Shown here: in pieces, positions 1 to 10,700 of the stretch
Layout of the letters: every line of letters begins with the position of its first letter
Position numbering within the stretch: position 1 is the stretch's first letter
Source: Siderastrea radians
Taxonomy: Eukaryota > Cnidaria > Anthozoa > Scleractinia > Rhizangiidae
Length of the DNA: 64,000 bases
Direction: 5' to 3'
NCBI GenBank assembly: GCA_964017195.1
Contig: OZ024889.1
Location: forward strand, 61,217,858-61,281,857
The notes under the pieces: generated by a model
Told to the model about the DNA's origin: nothing
Databases searched by the model: none
Seen by the model: the letters and a program-made list of their open reading frames with translations, nothing else
Translations under genes and position numbers: made by a program

Positions 1-692
1 AACAGGCTCTGTGGTCGATACTCCTTATTATGCAATGGAGTAAATTATACGGGTTGTTATGCGTTCTCTCCTTTACTTTTACCAGGAAAAATAAAAAGTA
101 CAAACGTATCTACACTAAGCTTTGCATAAGTGACATTCTTTATCTAGGTTAGGTACACGCTATGGTCACGTGACAGATAACGTCACACGTGTAATACTGC
201 CTTTGAAATTTCTTTCTTAGGAATGTCTAGTAACATACAAATTTTGCTTCCCTGTCTCTCAAATTGGCGAAGGTACTAGGTACAAGGCTCCTTCATTTCT
301 CTTGTGTTTAATCCCCTTAATTCAACAAAAAATGTCAGATGCACACTGCCCATTTCAGATTGGCCTATTCCAATGTCCTTCTCTCCATGTCGACAAAACT
401 GCTTTTTTATTTAGGAATTGGGATTGGGACGGCGAACTCTCGTGACTTATGACGTCTGATTGTCTGATATGAATAGTCAGTTTTATGCAATGCATATTTA
501 CGCATTAACCCTGTAATGGATTAGAATCCCATCCAGGGGGGAGAAGCAATACTCTCAGTTGCTTCATGCCACAGAATCCGGGATAAGCTCCGGCCGTGTG
601 GGCCTCCTGTGGCTCGTGTGCAACTTTACCTCACCTTATATTTACGCATTCATTCCATTTTGCAAAGCAACCGTATTTTTTCCCGGCTACAG
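1..692. other. no gene recognised (upstream or intron sequence)
   Basis: AT-rich DNA with no coding exon that I can support. Presumably an intron of the TSP1 gene whose earlier exons lie outside the window. Confidence 0.4.
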
Positions 693-863
693 TGCATGGA
701 GAATGGTCTAGCTGGGAGGTATGGACAATTTGTAGCAAAACCTGTGATCCCGGGACACAACATCGGTACCGCAGCTGCACGCAGCCACGGCCTCAATATG
801 GCGGAAGGAGGTGTCCAGGAGCGGCACAAGAACAACGGGTGTGCAACACGCGTCGATGTCCAG
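693..863 (+). CDS. TSP1 exon 1 of the left-hand gene
   Basis: A 171-base exon following acceptor ...ggctacag, ending at donor CAG|gtaagg. It reads HGEWSSWEVWTICSKTC and later RRCPG, with the two tryptophans, six cysteines and basic residues of a TSP1 module. Phase 1 at both ends. Confidence 0.8.
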
Positions 864-3824
864 GTAAGGAAATGACTACATCCCCTGAGATGAGATCGTA
901 GGGTAATTTTTTTGCAAGATGCAGGTGAAGTTATTTATTCGTCTGTTTGTTTTGTTGTTGTTGTTGTTTGGCAAGTTTAGGGTCCTTCCTTCCTTCGCAA
1001 AAAATATGTAAATGTAATTCAAAGCCATATCCATCTATTTCCGCAGTTGATGGATTCTTGTCTAGTTGGGGCGTGTGGACAACTTGCACCAAAACCTGTG
1101 AATCCGGGACTCAAGCTCGATCAAGGAGCTGCACGCCACCTAAATATGGCGGAAAACCATGCCCAGGAGCGACACGAGAACAGCGGGTGTGCAACACGCG
1201 TTTATGTCCAGGTGAGAAAATTATTGTCAGGTCTTTTGAATTGTTTTCTGTAGTCAACGTTATAACCAGCGGACATGGTTGTTGATCTTTGTTTATTTTT
1301 ATGATTCAGTTACGAACAGAGGCAACCTTTATTGGGGAAATAAATACCGAATTATTGATCCAGCCTGTTGAAATAACGACACGTCCGTAGTTACATTTTG
1401 GCTCTGTTCGCCACCCTTTCGAATTCTACTAGCTCATATCGAATACTTCAGGTATTCTCCACTTATCAGTTTCTAAATGTATTGCACCCATTTTTATCGT
1501 GTGATATCCCTGTGTTATTTAGTTGACGGTAGTTTGTCGAGTTGGTTTGTGTCAGCACCTGGCGGTGTTACTTGCGGCACCAAGGAGAACAAGATTCTGT
1601 TATCAGAAAATGGAGGCGGTTTCGAGCAAGACCGGGTGCGCTACTAAAGGCCCCCAACACAGGTTTAACCACAAGTTAACCAGAACGTTTAGCCACTCCA
1701 CCCGCCATTCACTATACAGGGCCATCCTTGGCGGCTGGTGTGGGTGGAGTTACTGGTTACCCTTTGTAATTGTCGGAGAGCGTAGCGTTTCTGCACGAAC
1801 TCACCTTTGTATTTTGGTGGAAAACTGGGCCGTGACAACCACTCCTATGAATCGAATGAGTGTGCTGCGAGCAAATGCCCAGGTTGCCACTGAAATTCTG
1901 AAGATTTATTTTTCTGTTTGCCTGTGCCTATCGGTCGGTCTTTCTGTCGTTATTCGCGTATGGACAAGTGAACGAACCATTGGCTCTTACGTTTTTTTTT
2001 AACGAACCATTAGCGCTTTTATTCAAAGTGTTGACTGAGCGTTCAATTACAAGAACTTATAAACAAAGGAAAAGACCAGTCGGTTATGTACAAAAGTGGT
2101 CACAGTTGCTTGCGGGAGAGGTCGCTTACGAGAACTTTTAATTACAGAGTTTAAGTGAGGATTCAAACGAGAGTGGTCGCAAGGAGAGCTTCGACTATAG
2201 CTTCCAAAGTTATCGCAATACTACGGTTGTACGCTATTAATAATTTGAAGTGTGTTCCCTCACTGAGGGACTGTCAAAGCTTCATGGTCAGTAAGTCCTG
2301 TCCCCATATTAATTGCCCCTTCAGATATGTTCCCTTTGAAAGATCGCCCCAAAGGGAAGCTTCCCCTCGCCCCCTTATGGTTGTTGTCCCCTTTTGATTC
2401 TGTTCACGTGATAAAGTTCGAATGACGAACTGCTTGTCAACTGTCAGCACTTAGTTGCCTGAAAGAGTGGAACCTGCTTTCCACCGATATGGCGCTTATT
2501 TTAGTGAGTAGCTTTTGTCCTGATTCCTGTTTCTTGATTCCTGCATAACTATTTTATCAAAAGTATACTTTTTATATCTCGCAGTCGATGGTGGTTGGTC
2601 TGAGTGGGGCAACTGGACGGAATGTAGCGTGACATGCGGAATAGGTGTCATGTCACGCGAGAGGAAGTGCGACAATCCTCCACGGGTTGCCGAAGGAAGA
2701 CCTTGCCAAGGAAATCGCAGTGATGTCAAATCGTGTAACACTACTAAGCATTGCATAGGTAGGTATTAGCGATGTAGTTGAAAGGAAAATTTGTCCTATC
2801 CATCCCCACTTTGCGACAGGTTATGTTTCCATAACGTGACTACCATGAAATCTTTTCCCTGTCCATACAAGGTGTAAACCCCCTCCTCACCCCTTGCAAG
2901 CATTTTCTTACGTTCAAGTTTGTTCAGACGTTATACTTGATCGATGGTTGTACCAGCACATAAATCAGTTAGTAGGTAATTTACAGAAACGGCACTAAAC
3001 AGCAAATGTTGTTTTCCACTGTATACATAGAGTATCCGGGCTGATTCAAATCTATATATTTACAACTTTTTTAAAGTCAAAGCAAAAGTTACTTAAGCCT
3101 TGTGACTTTTCGTAAATTTATTTCGCAGCAATTCCAACATTGGCATGATTTCGTTCGGGGAATTTGATGTGTTCGTAGCCTCCATATTTTAACAGACATA
3201 CATACATCTTTTGCTATTGTTATTTTTTAAATCATTTTTTGAATGTAATTTTTTAGACATGAACTTGGCACATATATTTTTACATCATCCTTGTTCTTCT
3301 TTATTTGTTTTGATTTCTTTTGACCCAATTTGTCCAGGGCAATTAGAATTCGCAAGAAAAGGTCAATACAAATGTCAGCCAGTCTATCGACTTCATTGGA
3401 GTAGTATGGGAGTTGTAACCTTAATGGAAATGGTCTCCTGCTTATAGGTACCGGCCAAATGAGAGAAACGTGGGTTGCCTTAGGTCAGAAATAGTTCAAC
3501 AGACTATAAAATGTATTTCATTTCTTTTTGTTTTTATCAGATAGAGTTGGTTGCTTTGGTAACTTTCCTTCGACTCTTCTCGGGAGCTTCCGTGATGACA
3601 TCAACTGGTTTGTGCCACTGCCGTTCTCGAAACAGATGGAAAAGATGATTAAGAAATGCTCTCGCGTAACTATTGCAAAGAAACTGAAATTCTTTGCGGT
3701 TGAAAACTATGGAAATTGCTACGGAGCTCAAGAGTTTTCTCCTGATAGCGAAGCGAAATCAACTCGCTGCAATTTTGGTGTCGGATTAGAGAACTGTTAC
3801 TATGTTTACAATGTTTTTTGGTGA
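693..3824 (+). CDS. TSP1-repeat secreted/extracellular protein, 3' part, decaying
   Basis: 3' part of a gene whose start lies left of the window or is lost. Exons seen: TSP1 at 693-863, TSP1 at 1047-1211, two degenerate TSP1 remnants between 1523 and 1885, an intact TSP1 at 2585-2758, an unclear exon near 3338-3447, and a terminal exon at 3541-3824 with stop TGA at 3822-3824. The intact TSP1 exons have phase-1 introns on both sides, the usual arrangement for this shuffled module. TSP1 modules act outside the cell in adhesion and glycan or matrix binding. The last exon encodes a cysteine-rich C-terminal domain often paired with TSP1 modules in cnidarian proteins (family knowledge). Frame breaks near 1.6-1.85 kb and at 3338-3447 suggest a gene in decay, or else skipped exons. 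Confidence is good for the individual modules and moderate for their being one gene. Confidence 0.6.
1047..1211 (+). CDS. TSP1 exon 2 of the left-hand gene
   Basis: A 165-base exon between ...tttccgcag and CAG|gtgaga. It reads DGFLSSWGVWTTCTKTCES and ends NTRLCPG. Phase 1-1 and complete. It resembles the preceding exon closely (both contain a YGG..CPGA...EQRVCNTR pattern), so the two arose by recent exon duplication. Confidence 0.8.
1523..1885 (+). pseudogene. two decayed TSP1 modules
   Basis: After an acceptor-like ...tgttatttag the frame reads VDGSLSSWFVS and GGVTCG, the start of a TSP1 module. The matching continuation (TRFCYQ) lies in another frame, and a TAA follows. About 100 bases later comes a second remnant: GERSVSAR in one frame, then YFGGK and SNECAASKCPG in the next, ending at a phase-1 donor-like CAG|gttgcc. 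Both modules therefore carry at least one frame break. They are either dead exons or contain sequence errors. Confidence 0.6.
1886..2584. other. intron of TSP1 gene
   Basis: No module or element recognised between the decayed and intact TSP1 exons; the open frames here look random. Confidence 0.4.
2585..2758 (+). CDS. intact TSP1 exon
   Basis: A 174-base exon between ...atctcgcag and CATAG|gtaggt, phase 1-1. It reads DGGWSEWGNWTECSVTCG and has six cysteines and no stop. It has no internal start codon because it is an internal exon. It is more diverged from the first two exons than they are from each other. Confidence 0.8.
3338..3447 (+). CDS. uncertain exon before the C-terminal domain
   Basis: After ...tttgtccag the phase-1 frame reads GQLEFARKGQYKC and then reaches TAG at 3445-3447. 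A donor-like ATAG|gtaccg fits phase 1 only in a different frame. Either there is a one- or two-base break, or the true exon is shorter or skipped. No domain recognised. Confidence 0.3.
3541..3824 (+). CDS. terminal exon, cysteine-rich C-terminal domain
   Basis: Acceptor ...ttttatcag, phase 1, then about 94 residues to TGA. It starts DRVGCFG, continues with FAVENYGNCYGAQ, and has a cysteine and GVG near the end (RCNFGVGLENC). This spacing (VGCFGD..., FG/F..QFYGECWSG..., C..GVG) is a recurrent tail in cnidarian secreted proteins (family knowledge, recalled rather than searched). Confidence 0.7.
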
Positions 3825-5113
3825 ATTTCTTGTAATTTGGCTGTAATTTAACTGCAATTAATAGGGTAGCAAACAAAGTGCCGTTAAGAATTGGCAAGGA
3901 TTCAGCCTAGAATGTAATAATAACAATAATCTTGCACGCTCTGCATTTATTGCGTAAGGAGATCTATATGTGGAATCCATACTATTTTCCCATGTTTATT
4001 TCAAAATTTTGATCTTATTTTTTGACTCAATCAGTTTATTTTATAAAGTATTGTAAGAATATGGTTTCTTTATACATCGATGAAAATGATTATATATGCT
4101 AACTTTTTGGCTAACTGGACACAAGGGCCGTACTGAAGAATGTTAACCCGAGGCCATGCCAGGTAGGAGGGACGTTTGCGTACCGACCTCAGTTAGACTG
4201 AACGATAGTTTTCTTGGTTTCTTATACAATGATAGTAGGCTTCCTCAGGAGAATTTAATTTTGCCGCGGTTGTGCTGTTTTTTTGGTTAGCCATTTTGTT
4301 ATTAGCCAATTGCAAGTGATGACAGCTTTTTCTTTCTTCTCATTTTGTTCATTCTGCCTTAAACTAGAACCGTTTCCATGGCAATGGCCTGTACTGTAAA
4401 CTCCTGGTCGAGAAATGGCCAATCAGAGGGGTCCATTTGGCCTTGAGAATTGCTTGTCATACAATAAATGATTTGCATTATTTTTGCCTTGAGTTTTCAT
4501 TGCTGTGTGTCAAAAAGCAAGCCCTTCAGGGTTACAATTTGCAAGTTTCTCCTTTTTATAGATAGTAAATAGAAACGCCTTTGCTATACCTATTGCTGTT
4601 CTTCCATCGATCTTTGCGAACGGGTAAGAGGGTCTCAATGGGGTTAACCGCCATCCGTCAGACAGCCTGATAGTTAAACATCCAACGTCAGAAAAGATCA
4701 TTTTTCATTTTTTTCAACCGTCAGCGGATTCAGTTGTCGCTAGCCATCAAAAGGTCTCAAATCGACCATTTCAGATCGTTCAGCAACTCCTCTAGCCCTC
4801 AAAAAATAAATAAACGCTCCAGAACACTCCGCGATTGCAACTCGCGCTTCGCCCTCCCGAGTCCCCGTTTCTCTCCTCTTTTAGCTCCTGCCAGACACGC
4901 AGGCTGAGCGTTTGGCCGGAGCTGTACTTTAGTCGACGTTATCGGATAAGTATGGGAACGGGCTGAACTCAAATAGTGAAGGACACGATTCTGAGCAAAG
5001 GCCTTTCATCCTCTTTCTCTTTTGCTATTTAACTCTTAAGCACTTCTGTAACGGCGTTAGGGTTTACGTGAGTTTTTCAAACTCACATATCCTAAACCCC
5101 GCCAAAATTAAAG
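3825..5113. other. intergenic, nothing recognised
   Basis: Follows the stop of the TSP1 gene. AATAAA occurs near 4453, and the stretch shows no domain-bearing frame. Confidence 0.4.
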
Positions 5114-5653
5114 TTGTCTCCCGTTAACTTGAACCCTCGCTAACTCGCACCAAAATTGATTTCCCCTGGATTTGCTTTATCTATTTACGCTAAGTTTACC
5201 TTCGGTACATGGCCTCCCGCGGTTAACTCGAAGTAAGTCCGTTTTCCCTTCAGGTCATTTTCATACAAACTTTTATCTTACTGATAGCTCGCAGGTTATT
5301 TGACATGTGTTTTTGACATAAATCGTGTATTAAAACAATCATGTGATATGTGTTGTATTAAAATTAACTACAACTAGCCCTCTCGGAAGCAACCTTTGAG
5401 AAAAGTTACTGTTTCAGTGCATTCGCGAGCCGAGTAAGCCAAACAGACTGATTACGCAGCATTAATCAAGTCAAAGTTCATCCGGCATATTTTTGCGTTC
5501 TAGTGTTGCAAAAGTTAGCTGACGTTTCGAACTAAATTGGCAATGGGGGTCTGCTTCCTCTAAGTTCTTTAGTTCTGCTCCTTTGATGCTACTATCTCGC
5601 GATAACTCGAACCTTTTCGATTTCCCTTGAAGGTTCGAGTAATCGGGAGTCAA
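5114..5653. mobile_element. pogo/Tigger-like inverted-repeat element (non-autonomous)
   Basis: The left end reads TTGTCTCCCGTTAACTTGAA and the right end, reverse-complemented, reads TTGACTCCCGATTACTCGAA, giving terminal inverted repeats. The 'TAACTCGAAC' signature recalls the ends of pogo/Tigger elements of the Tc1/mariner superfamily (family knowledge). No transposase frame, about 540 bases. A partial relative lies near 19290-19385. Confidence 0.55.
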
Positions 5654-5950
5654 TTGGGCTGAGTTGCATAAGTAAAAACGAAATGGTCCAAAACGGTCTC
5701 CAGAAGCTCGCAAAAGCGGTAAAAACACAGCAAACGCACAACAGGTAAGGTTTTTCAAACTTTATTTTCGATTTTAATGTATTTTCGTATTACGCTTTGG
5801 TTTATACCTGTGGTTAACCTGTGGTTAATCCAACTCGATCTTTTATTGCCCCCAGTGTAGGCTGTGTAGCCTGTTCCAGGCTCCAATATAGTCGGAAAAG
5901 CGGATCGAGAAAACAAACTGGCGCGAAAAACGCGTGGGGGCAGCCCGGGA

Positions 5951-7414
5951 GTAGGCTTGGATAAATTCTGCTCGTAAAATGGCTTATTCTGCCTGCCTGC
6001 AGTGCTCGTAAAAATCGCTTATTCTGCTCAAAATTCTGCTCGGACACTCTTTTTCTGCTCAAATTCTGCTCGTTACACAAAAAAGTTTCGGCCCTTCGGG
6101 CCTTAGGTATGTTACGCAAATATGGAAGTGAGCCTGGGCCTAACCCTTTAATACTAGCAAAATTGTAATTCATCTTACTTTATATCACTAATATTAGACG
6201 AGACAGTGGATCATGTGAGTGCGTTTTAGACCATCAAATGCGTATGCTGCAAATGCGTATGCCGACGACCATCAAATTTATTACTCAGACAGGGATCCAG
6301 TGGCACTGGAAGAATGCTTATGCGGGGAAGTAGAAACAGCAAATCAGTGGTATAATAAAAACAGGATGATTGTCAACGAAAATAAACATCAGGCCTTGGT
6401 CCTTGGAGACACGGAGTACACTTTCTCATTTCCCCGTTAAAGACTCAATTGACATATTTGGTATGAACATTGACAACAAACTTCTTTTTGATAGACACAT
6501 ATCTTCTGTGTGTAAAAAGATTAGTAGTCAGCTAAATGTCATGTTGAGATTTAGAAAACTGATCTCCAGTGCCACTTTGGTTATTAACTGTACAAGACCT
6601 TTATCCTACCACGTTTTCACTATTGTTCATCGGTGTGGCATTTCTGTGGCGCGCGAAATGCTGATAAAATAGAACTCTCAACAAGAGGATTCTTAGATTT
6701 GTTTTAAATGACTTCGATTCTAAATATGACAATTTATTGAACAAAGTTAACTGTGCTTCCCTGTACAACAAGCGGGTGTACAGTATGTTAAAACTACTGT
6801 ACAAAAGTTTGTTTTTTACCAGGTCTCCCATTTATATGAGGAATATGTTCACTCCTCGTGATACTTCATATAATTTATGTGGTAACTATATGCTGACTCT
6901 CCCTGTACCTAGAACTACTACTTACGGCCTTCATTCTTTTTCTTACCATGGTGCCAAACTATGGAACTTACTGCCAGACTGTGCAAGAACTACTGGGGAT
7001 TTTGCTGCCTTGAAGAGATTTTTAACCAACCTTTGCATGCAGAGCTAAACATATATCTTATATAAATAGAATGGAAACTTTGATATAACTCTTTTGGTAT
7101 ATTTGATATTTTGTGTATTTTATATATATTTTTTCTCGGAAATATTAGCTTTAATTTGTAGCTACTCTTAATTTCGTGAAAAAATAAAGTTTATGTATGT
7201 CTGTATGTTTGTAATCACAAGGTATTTGCCATTTGGTATGTATTTAGTTTTCAATTTTTCTTACAACTGTTATGCATATCGTCACGATTTTCCGTTATTC
7301 TGCTCAAATTCTGCTCGAAAATGCCTTAAATTATTCTGCCGGCAGAATGCTCGCCTAAAGAATCGGTTATTCTGCTCGAAATTCCGGCTGCCGGCAGAAT
7401 TTATTCAAGCCTAC
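5951..7414. mobile_element. inverted-repeat element with ATTCTGCTC subterminal repeats, split by a LINE
   Basis: The left end GTAGGCTTGGATAAATTCTG is inverted at the right end (CAGAATTTATTCAAGCCTAC). Between the ends and the LINE lie many direct copies of ATTCTGCTC on both sides, plus a CTGCCGGCAGAAT palindrome on the right. The LINE at about 6190-7212 interrupts it. Superfamily not recognised. Confidence 0.5.
6190..7212 (+). mobile_element. 5'-truncated, frameshifted LINE (CR1/L2-like reverse transcriptase remnant)
   Basis: Three frames in succession carry reverse-transcriptase fragments: AYADDHQIYYSD (the YADD active-site box) near 6255, then FGMNIDNKLLFDRHI near 6455, then the C-terminal block GLHSFSYHGAKLWNLLPD near 6920-6975. 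At least two frameshifts and a short internal duplication (atgcgtatgc twice) make it dead. The 3' end AATAAAGTTTATGTATGT runs into a short tandem repeat, as CR1/L2-type elements do instead of carrying a poly-A tail. Confidence 0.75.
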
Positions 7415-7590
7415 AGGGGACTAAACTAGGCCCGCCGTTTTTCCCGCCGTTTTTCACTCGCCTGATTTTTCGTTGCTTTCCCCTGACCGAGAGCCTTAAC
7501 CGAGAGCCTGGTACGGACTACCTCCAGTGACGCTCGGATTTCAAAAACGCGCTGATCTGGGAATAAGTTTGCATAGCAACATTGCGGATC

Positions 7591-7671
7591 ATGGCGGCAA
7601 AGGAGAAGTGCAGTTTGTTGTCACTCTCAGCTCTTTTGACACCATCGCGCAACGGCGTTAAAATCTCTTGA
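7591..7671 (+). promoter_or_regulatory. upstream ORF in the LRRC61-like 5' leader
   Basis: ATGGCGGCAAAGG (purine at -3 and G at +4) opens a 26-codon frame ending TGA, 32 bases before the main start at 7704. If transcription starts upstream of 7591, this frame could dampen translation. The transcription start is not known. Confidence 0.3.
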
Positions 7672-7703
7672 ATGTGAAAGCTTATTTCAGAAAGGGAAAT
7701 ATC

Positions 7704-10700
7704 ATGGCAAGAGCTCAAGGTAAATGGCTATACTTTTGTGTTCCTTTGAAGGAAATCTAGTTTGTTACATGGAACTTTTTGCTGCTTACATGTAAGCTTA
7801 TAAAGACTTAAGCTTACATGTAAGTTAAGTCTTATATGCATATGGACATTTCTCTGCTTATAAAAAATCGGCAAATCAATTTCAAAATACTCGTCTGGTG
7901 GCTTTAATTACAACTTGTGGATTGAATCCACTAGTTAATAGTTTGAATCAAATTAGTACAATGTAGTATGATCAGAAAGATACGTGTGGTTCTGGATTTT
8001 CATCACTATTATTTGCTATCACTTTGACTATTTTGAAGTCAAAGTTGTGATGTTTATGCAAAAAGAGGCGGAATTTTAACAGTCTATGATTTTAAGTCAC
8101 AATGCAGGGGCAATGTATGTACATGTACACATTTGGAACAGAGCCATGTACAAAGCTGAGCCTCATTTCAAAATGTTTTCCCAGCTCTAAGGATGGTGCC
8201 TCCTACATGTAAGGGCTGATTTAGACAGTACAATTTTGGCTTATGACTGTCGTATTTGACTTTTGTAGCACGTACTGCTCGCATCAAGCAAAGATCATAA
8301 ACAACTCGTCATTCTAACATTTTGAGTGTGGCTACGACTGCCATAGGGTTTTAAAACGTGTCACACTCCTACGACATTTTTGGTGTTGCATGCAACTGTC
8401 ATGAAGATGTTGTACGCCTGATTTAGATGACACGATTCATGTTGCAGACATGATGTGAACAAGTTACATACAACAGTTGTAAGCAAAAATCGTACCATCT
8501 AATTCAGCCCTAATATAGAGCTACAGTACATGTATTTTTGCAAAAGTTATGACTATATGGGGAAAGCACAGGGTTTTCAATAGGAATCTGAGTAGGTGGC
8601 AAAATTTTAGGAGTGGGCAGAGAATGAACTACCTGTGCCAGAGGGTAGGAGGGTCCGGGGGTGTGTTCCCCCGGAAAATTTAGAAAATTTGGGTCTCTTA
8701 GAACGCATTTCCTGCATTCTGGAGCAAGCATTAGGGCATTTGAACAGAACAGGAGACACAAATCGCCACTGAAATTACTCAGAATTGAGGCAAGATTCTT
8801 TTGTTTTTTATGAATAAATCTTGGCCGATCCAATGCTCATGTTTGTGGTGAATGTTTCTCATGTCAGTAGTAAAATATAACGTGATTTCTCAGTCAAATA
8901 CACGTAGGCCGCGAGTTCATGTGAAATAGCCGAGTATCGCCTGCTGGCGGCCCTTATTGAAAACCCTGAAGCAGATCTTAGCAAGGGTTACTGGAATGTA
9001 AAATGAAAATTGTGGATACCCATGCATTTTTCAGAGAAAATTAAGCTACCATAATTCTAAAAAAGTGTTAAAATACAAAGAATGTGTGACACTTTCTTCA
9101 AAATTTAAGCTCAATTATCTCTGAAAAATGCATAGTTATCCCCAATTTTCTTTTTGAAAATCTCCCGATAGCCCTTAATTGCTAAGATCTGCTTTTTCCA
9201 CATAGTCACAAACCGTACAAAAATTCCTTTGTATTAGTACGAACTAGGCAAATTACTTAAGAAACTTGAAACTGTCAATAAAAAATAAATAAATAAATAA
9301 ATAAATAAGTAAATAAAATGAAGTAAAATAAAAGAAACTTGAATATCTCCTGTCCTTAAGACAGAAAATATGCTCAGGGCCAAACAGTTCATAATAAAGT
9401 ACAACCCCGATGTGATGATTAAGTGCCAAGGGTCTGGCAGAATGTGTTCATTCTAATGGGGGTTCCTGCTATCAGGGTTCTTTTTCATACATTTTACTAT
9501 TACTGGGCTGAAGAATATCGTTCGTTGTGTACATGTAGGGTCTCATTTTATTGGGGTTCCACTGTAGATCCTATTACTATGTATGCTACTGTATGACCTC
9601 TAATGCAATTGTATAGAACAAATAAACTTGGTCACGCCAGACGGGAAAGTACATACATGTACATGTACAAGTCACGTATTTGGGCTCTAAGCAGCTGGTA
9701 CTGTAATTGAGCCTACTTGGCGCATGGACCTCAATGGTTGTGCATGTCACACTGATGTGCACATCATGGCCTTCAGTAGGCCTTCCTAGTTTTCAGTATG
9801 GCTCTCCCAGTAAGTCAATAGGTGCATATTGTTATATGGCTGAACTAGTCCGCACTGAAAAGGAACTTTCTGATTGGTTCCCAGTGAAGGGTCCAAATTT
9901 TCCTATACAGGTCACTGAGATGGACTTCTCATGGAAAGATCTTGAACTAAATCTCGTTTTGGAAAAGTTTAAGAAGCGAGGACAGTTTTGTATATGAGGT
10001 CAAAACCTAATGTTCTTGCTTTCTTGCCTATAATTTTGGCAACAACCTTTGCAAAAATGACATTGAAAATTGTTTGTTCCCTTCTTTCATCTTTATAGTG
10101 CACACTTACTATTAGAAATACGCTTTGTTGTTCACAAATTTGTAAAGAGCTATAATGATAAATCCTTTTTTTTGAAGTTTATGGACCAAGCCAAAGGTGA
10201 GTCCATAAACTTCCAAAAAAAAAGAACTCAACCAATAACTTCCAAATACGGACCCAACAAGCTAGTTCAATAACATATATTTCTTTCCAGAGTCAACCTT
10301 GCACTTGACACCTAATTTGCTGAAGAGCAGAACTGGTGAATTTGATCTTGAAAGCATCAGTTTTTTGGATCTCAGTGGAATGGGTAGGTACCTGGATTGA
10401 ATCTGTTAATCCTACAATAATGTGGGTCTCTTTGTGAAGATTTTTGTTTGTTTGTTTGCTTTCCAGGAAAAACAGAGTTGATTTGCTAAATAGTTCTAAG
10501 TCATTATTGTTTTTGACAGTAAAGTCTTATTGCTGGAGAAAAACTAAATAGATCCACATTTATTTAGCAATGTATTATTCATTCAGACATTTAAAAGAGT
10601 TTCTTGATCTTTTTATTTCCACTCTATAGTTAGTCTAGTCTGATACATACATGCATTGTGATAATATTAAATATAGCAGTCTCTCGACAAACCCGAGAAC

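Larger units (their letters stand above)
8191..9355. mobile_element. TTAA-type MITE interrupted by two other MITEs
   Basis: Left end GGATGGTGCCTCC, right end ...TGTCCTTAA. The core (aattaagctaccataattct... and ...gctcaattatctctgaaaaatgca) matches the complete copy at 16089-16482 closely. Insertions at about 8210-8513 and 8569-8968, plus an (AAAT)n expansion near 9281-9310, explain its greater length. Confidence 0.65.
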
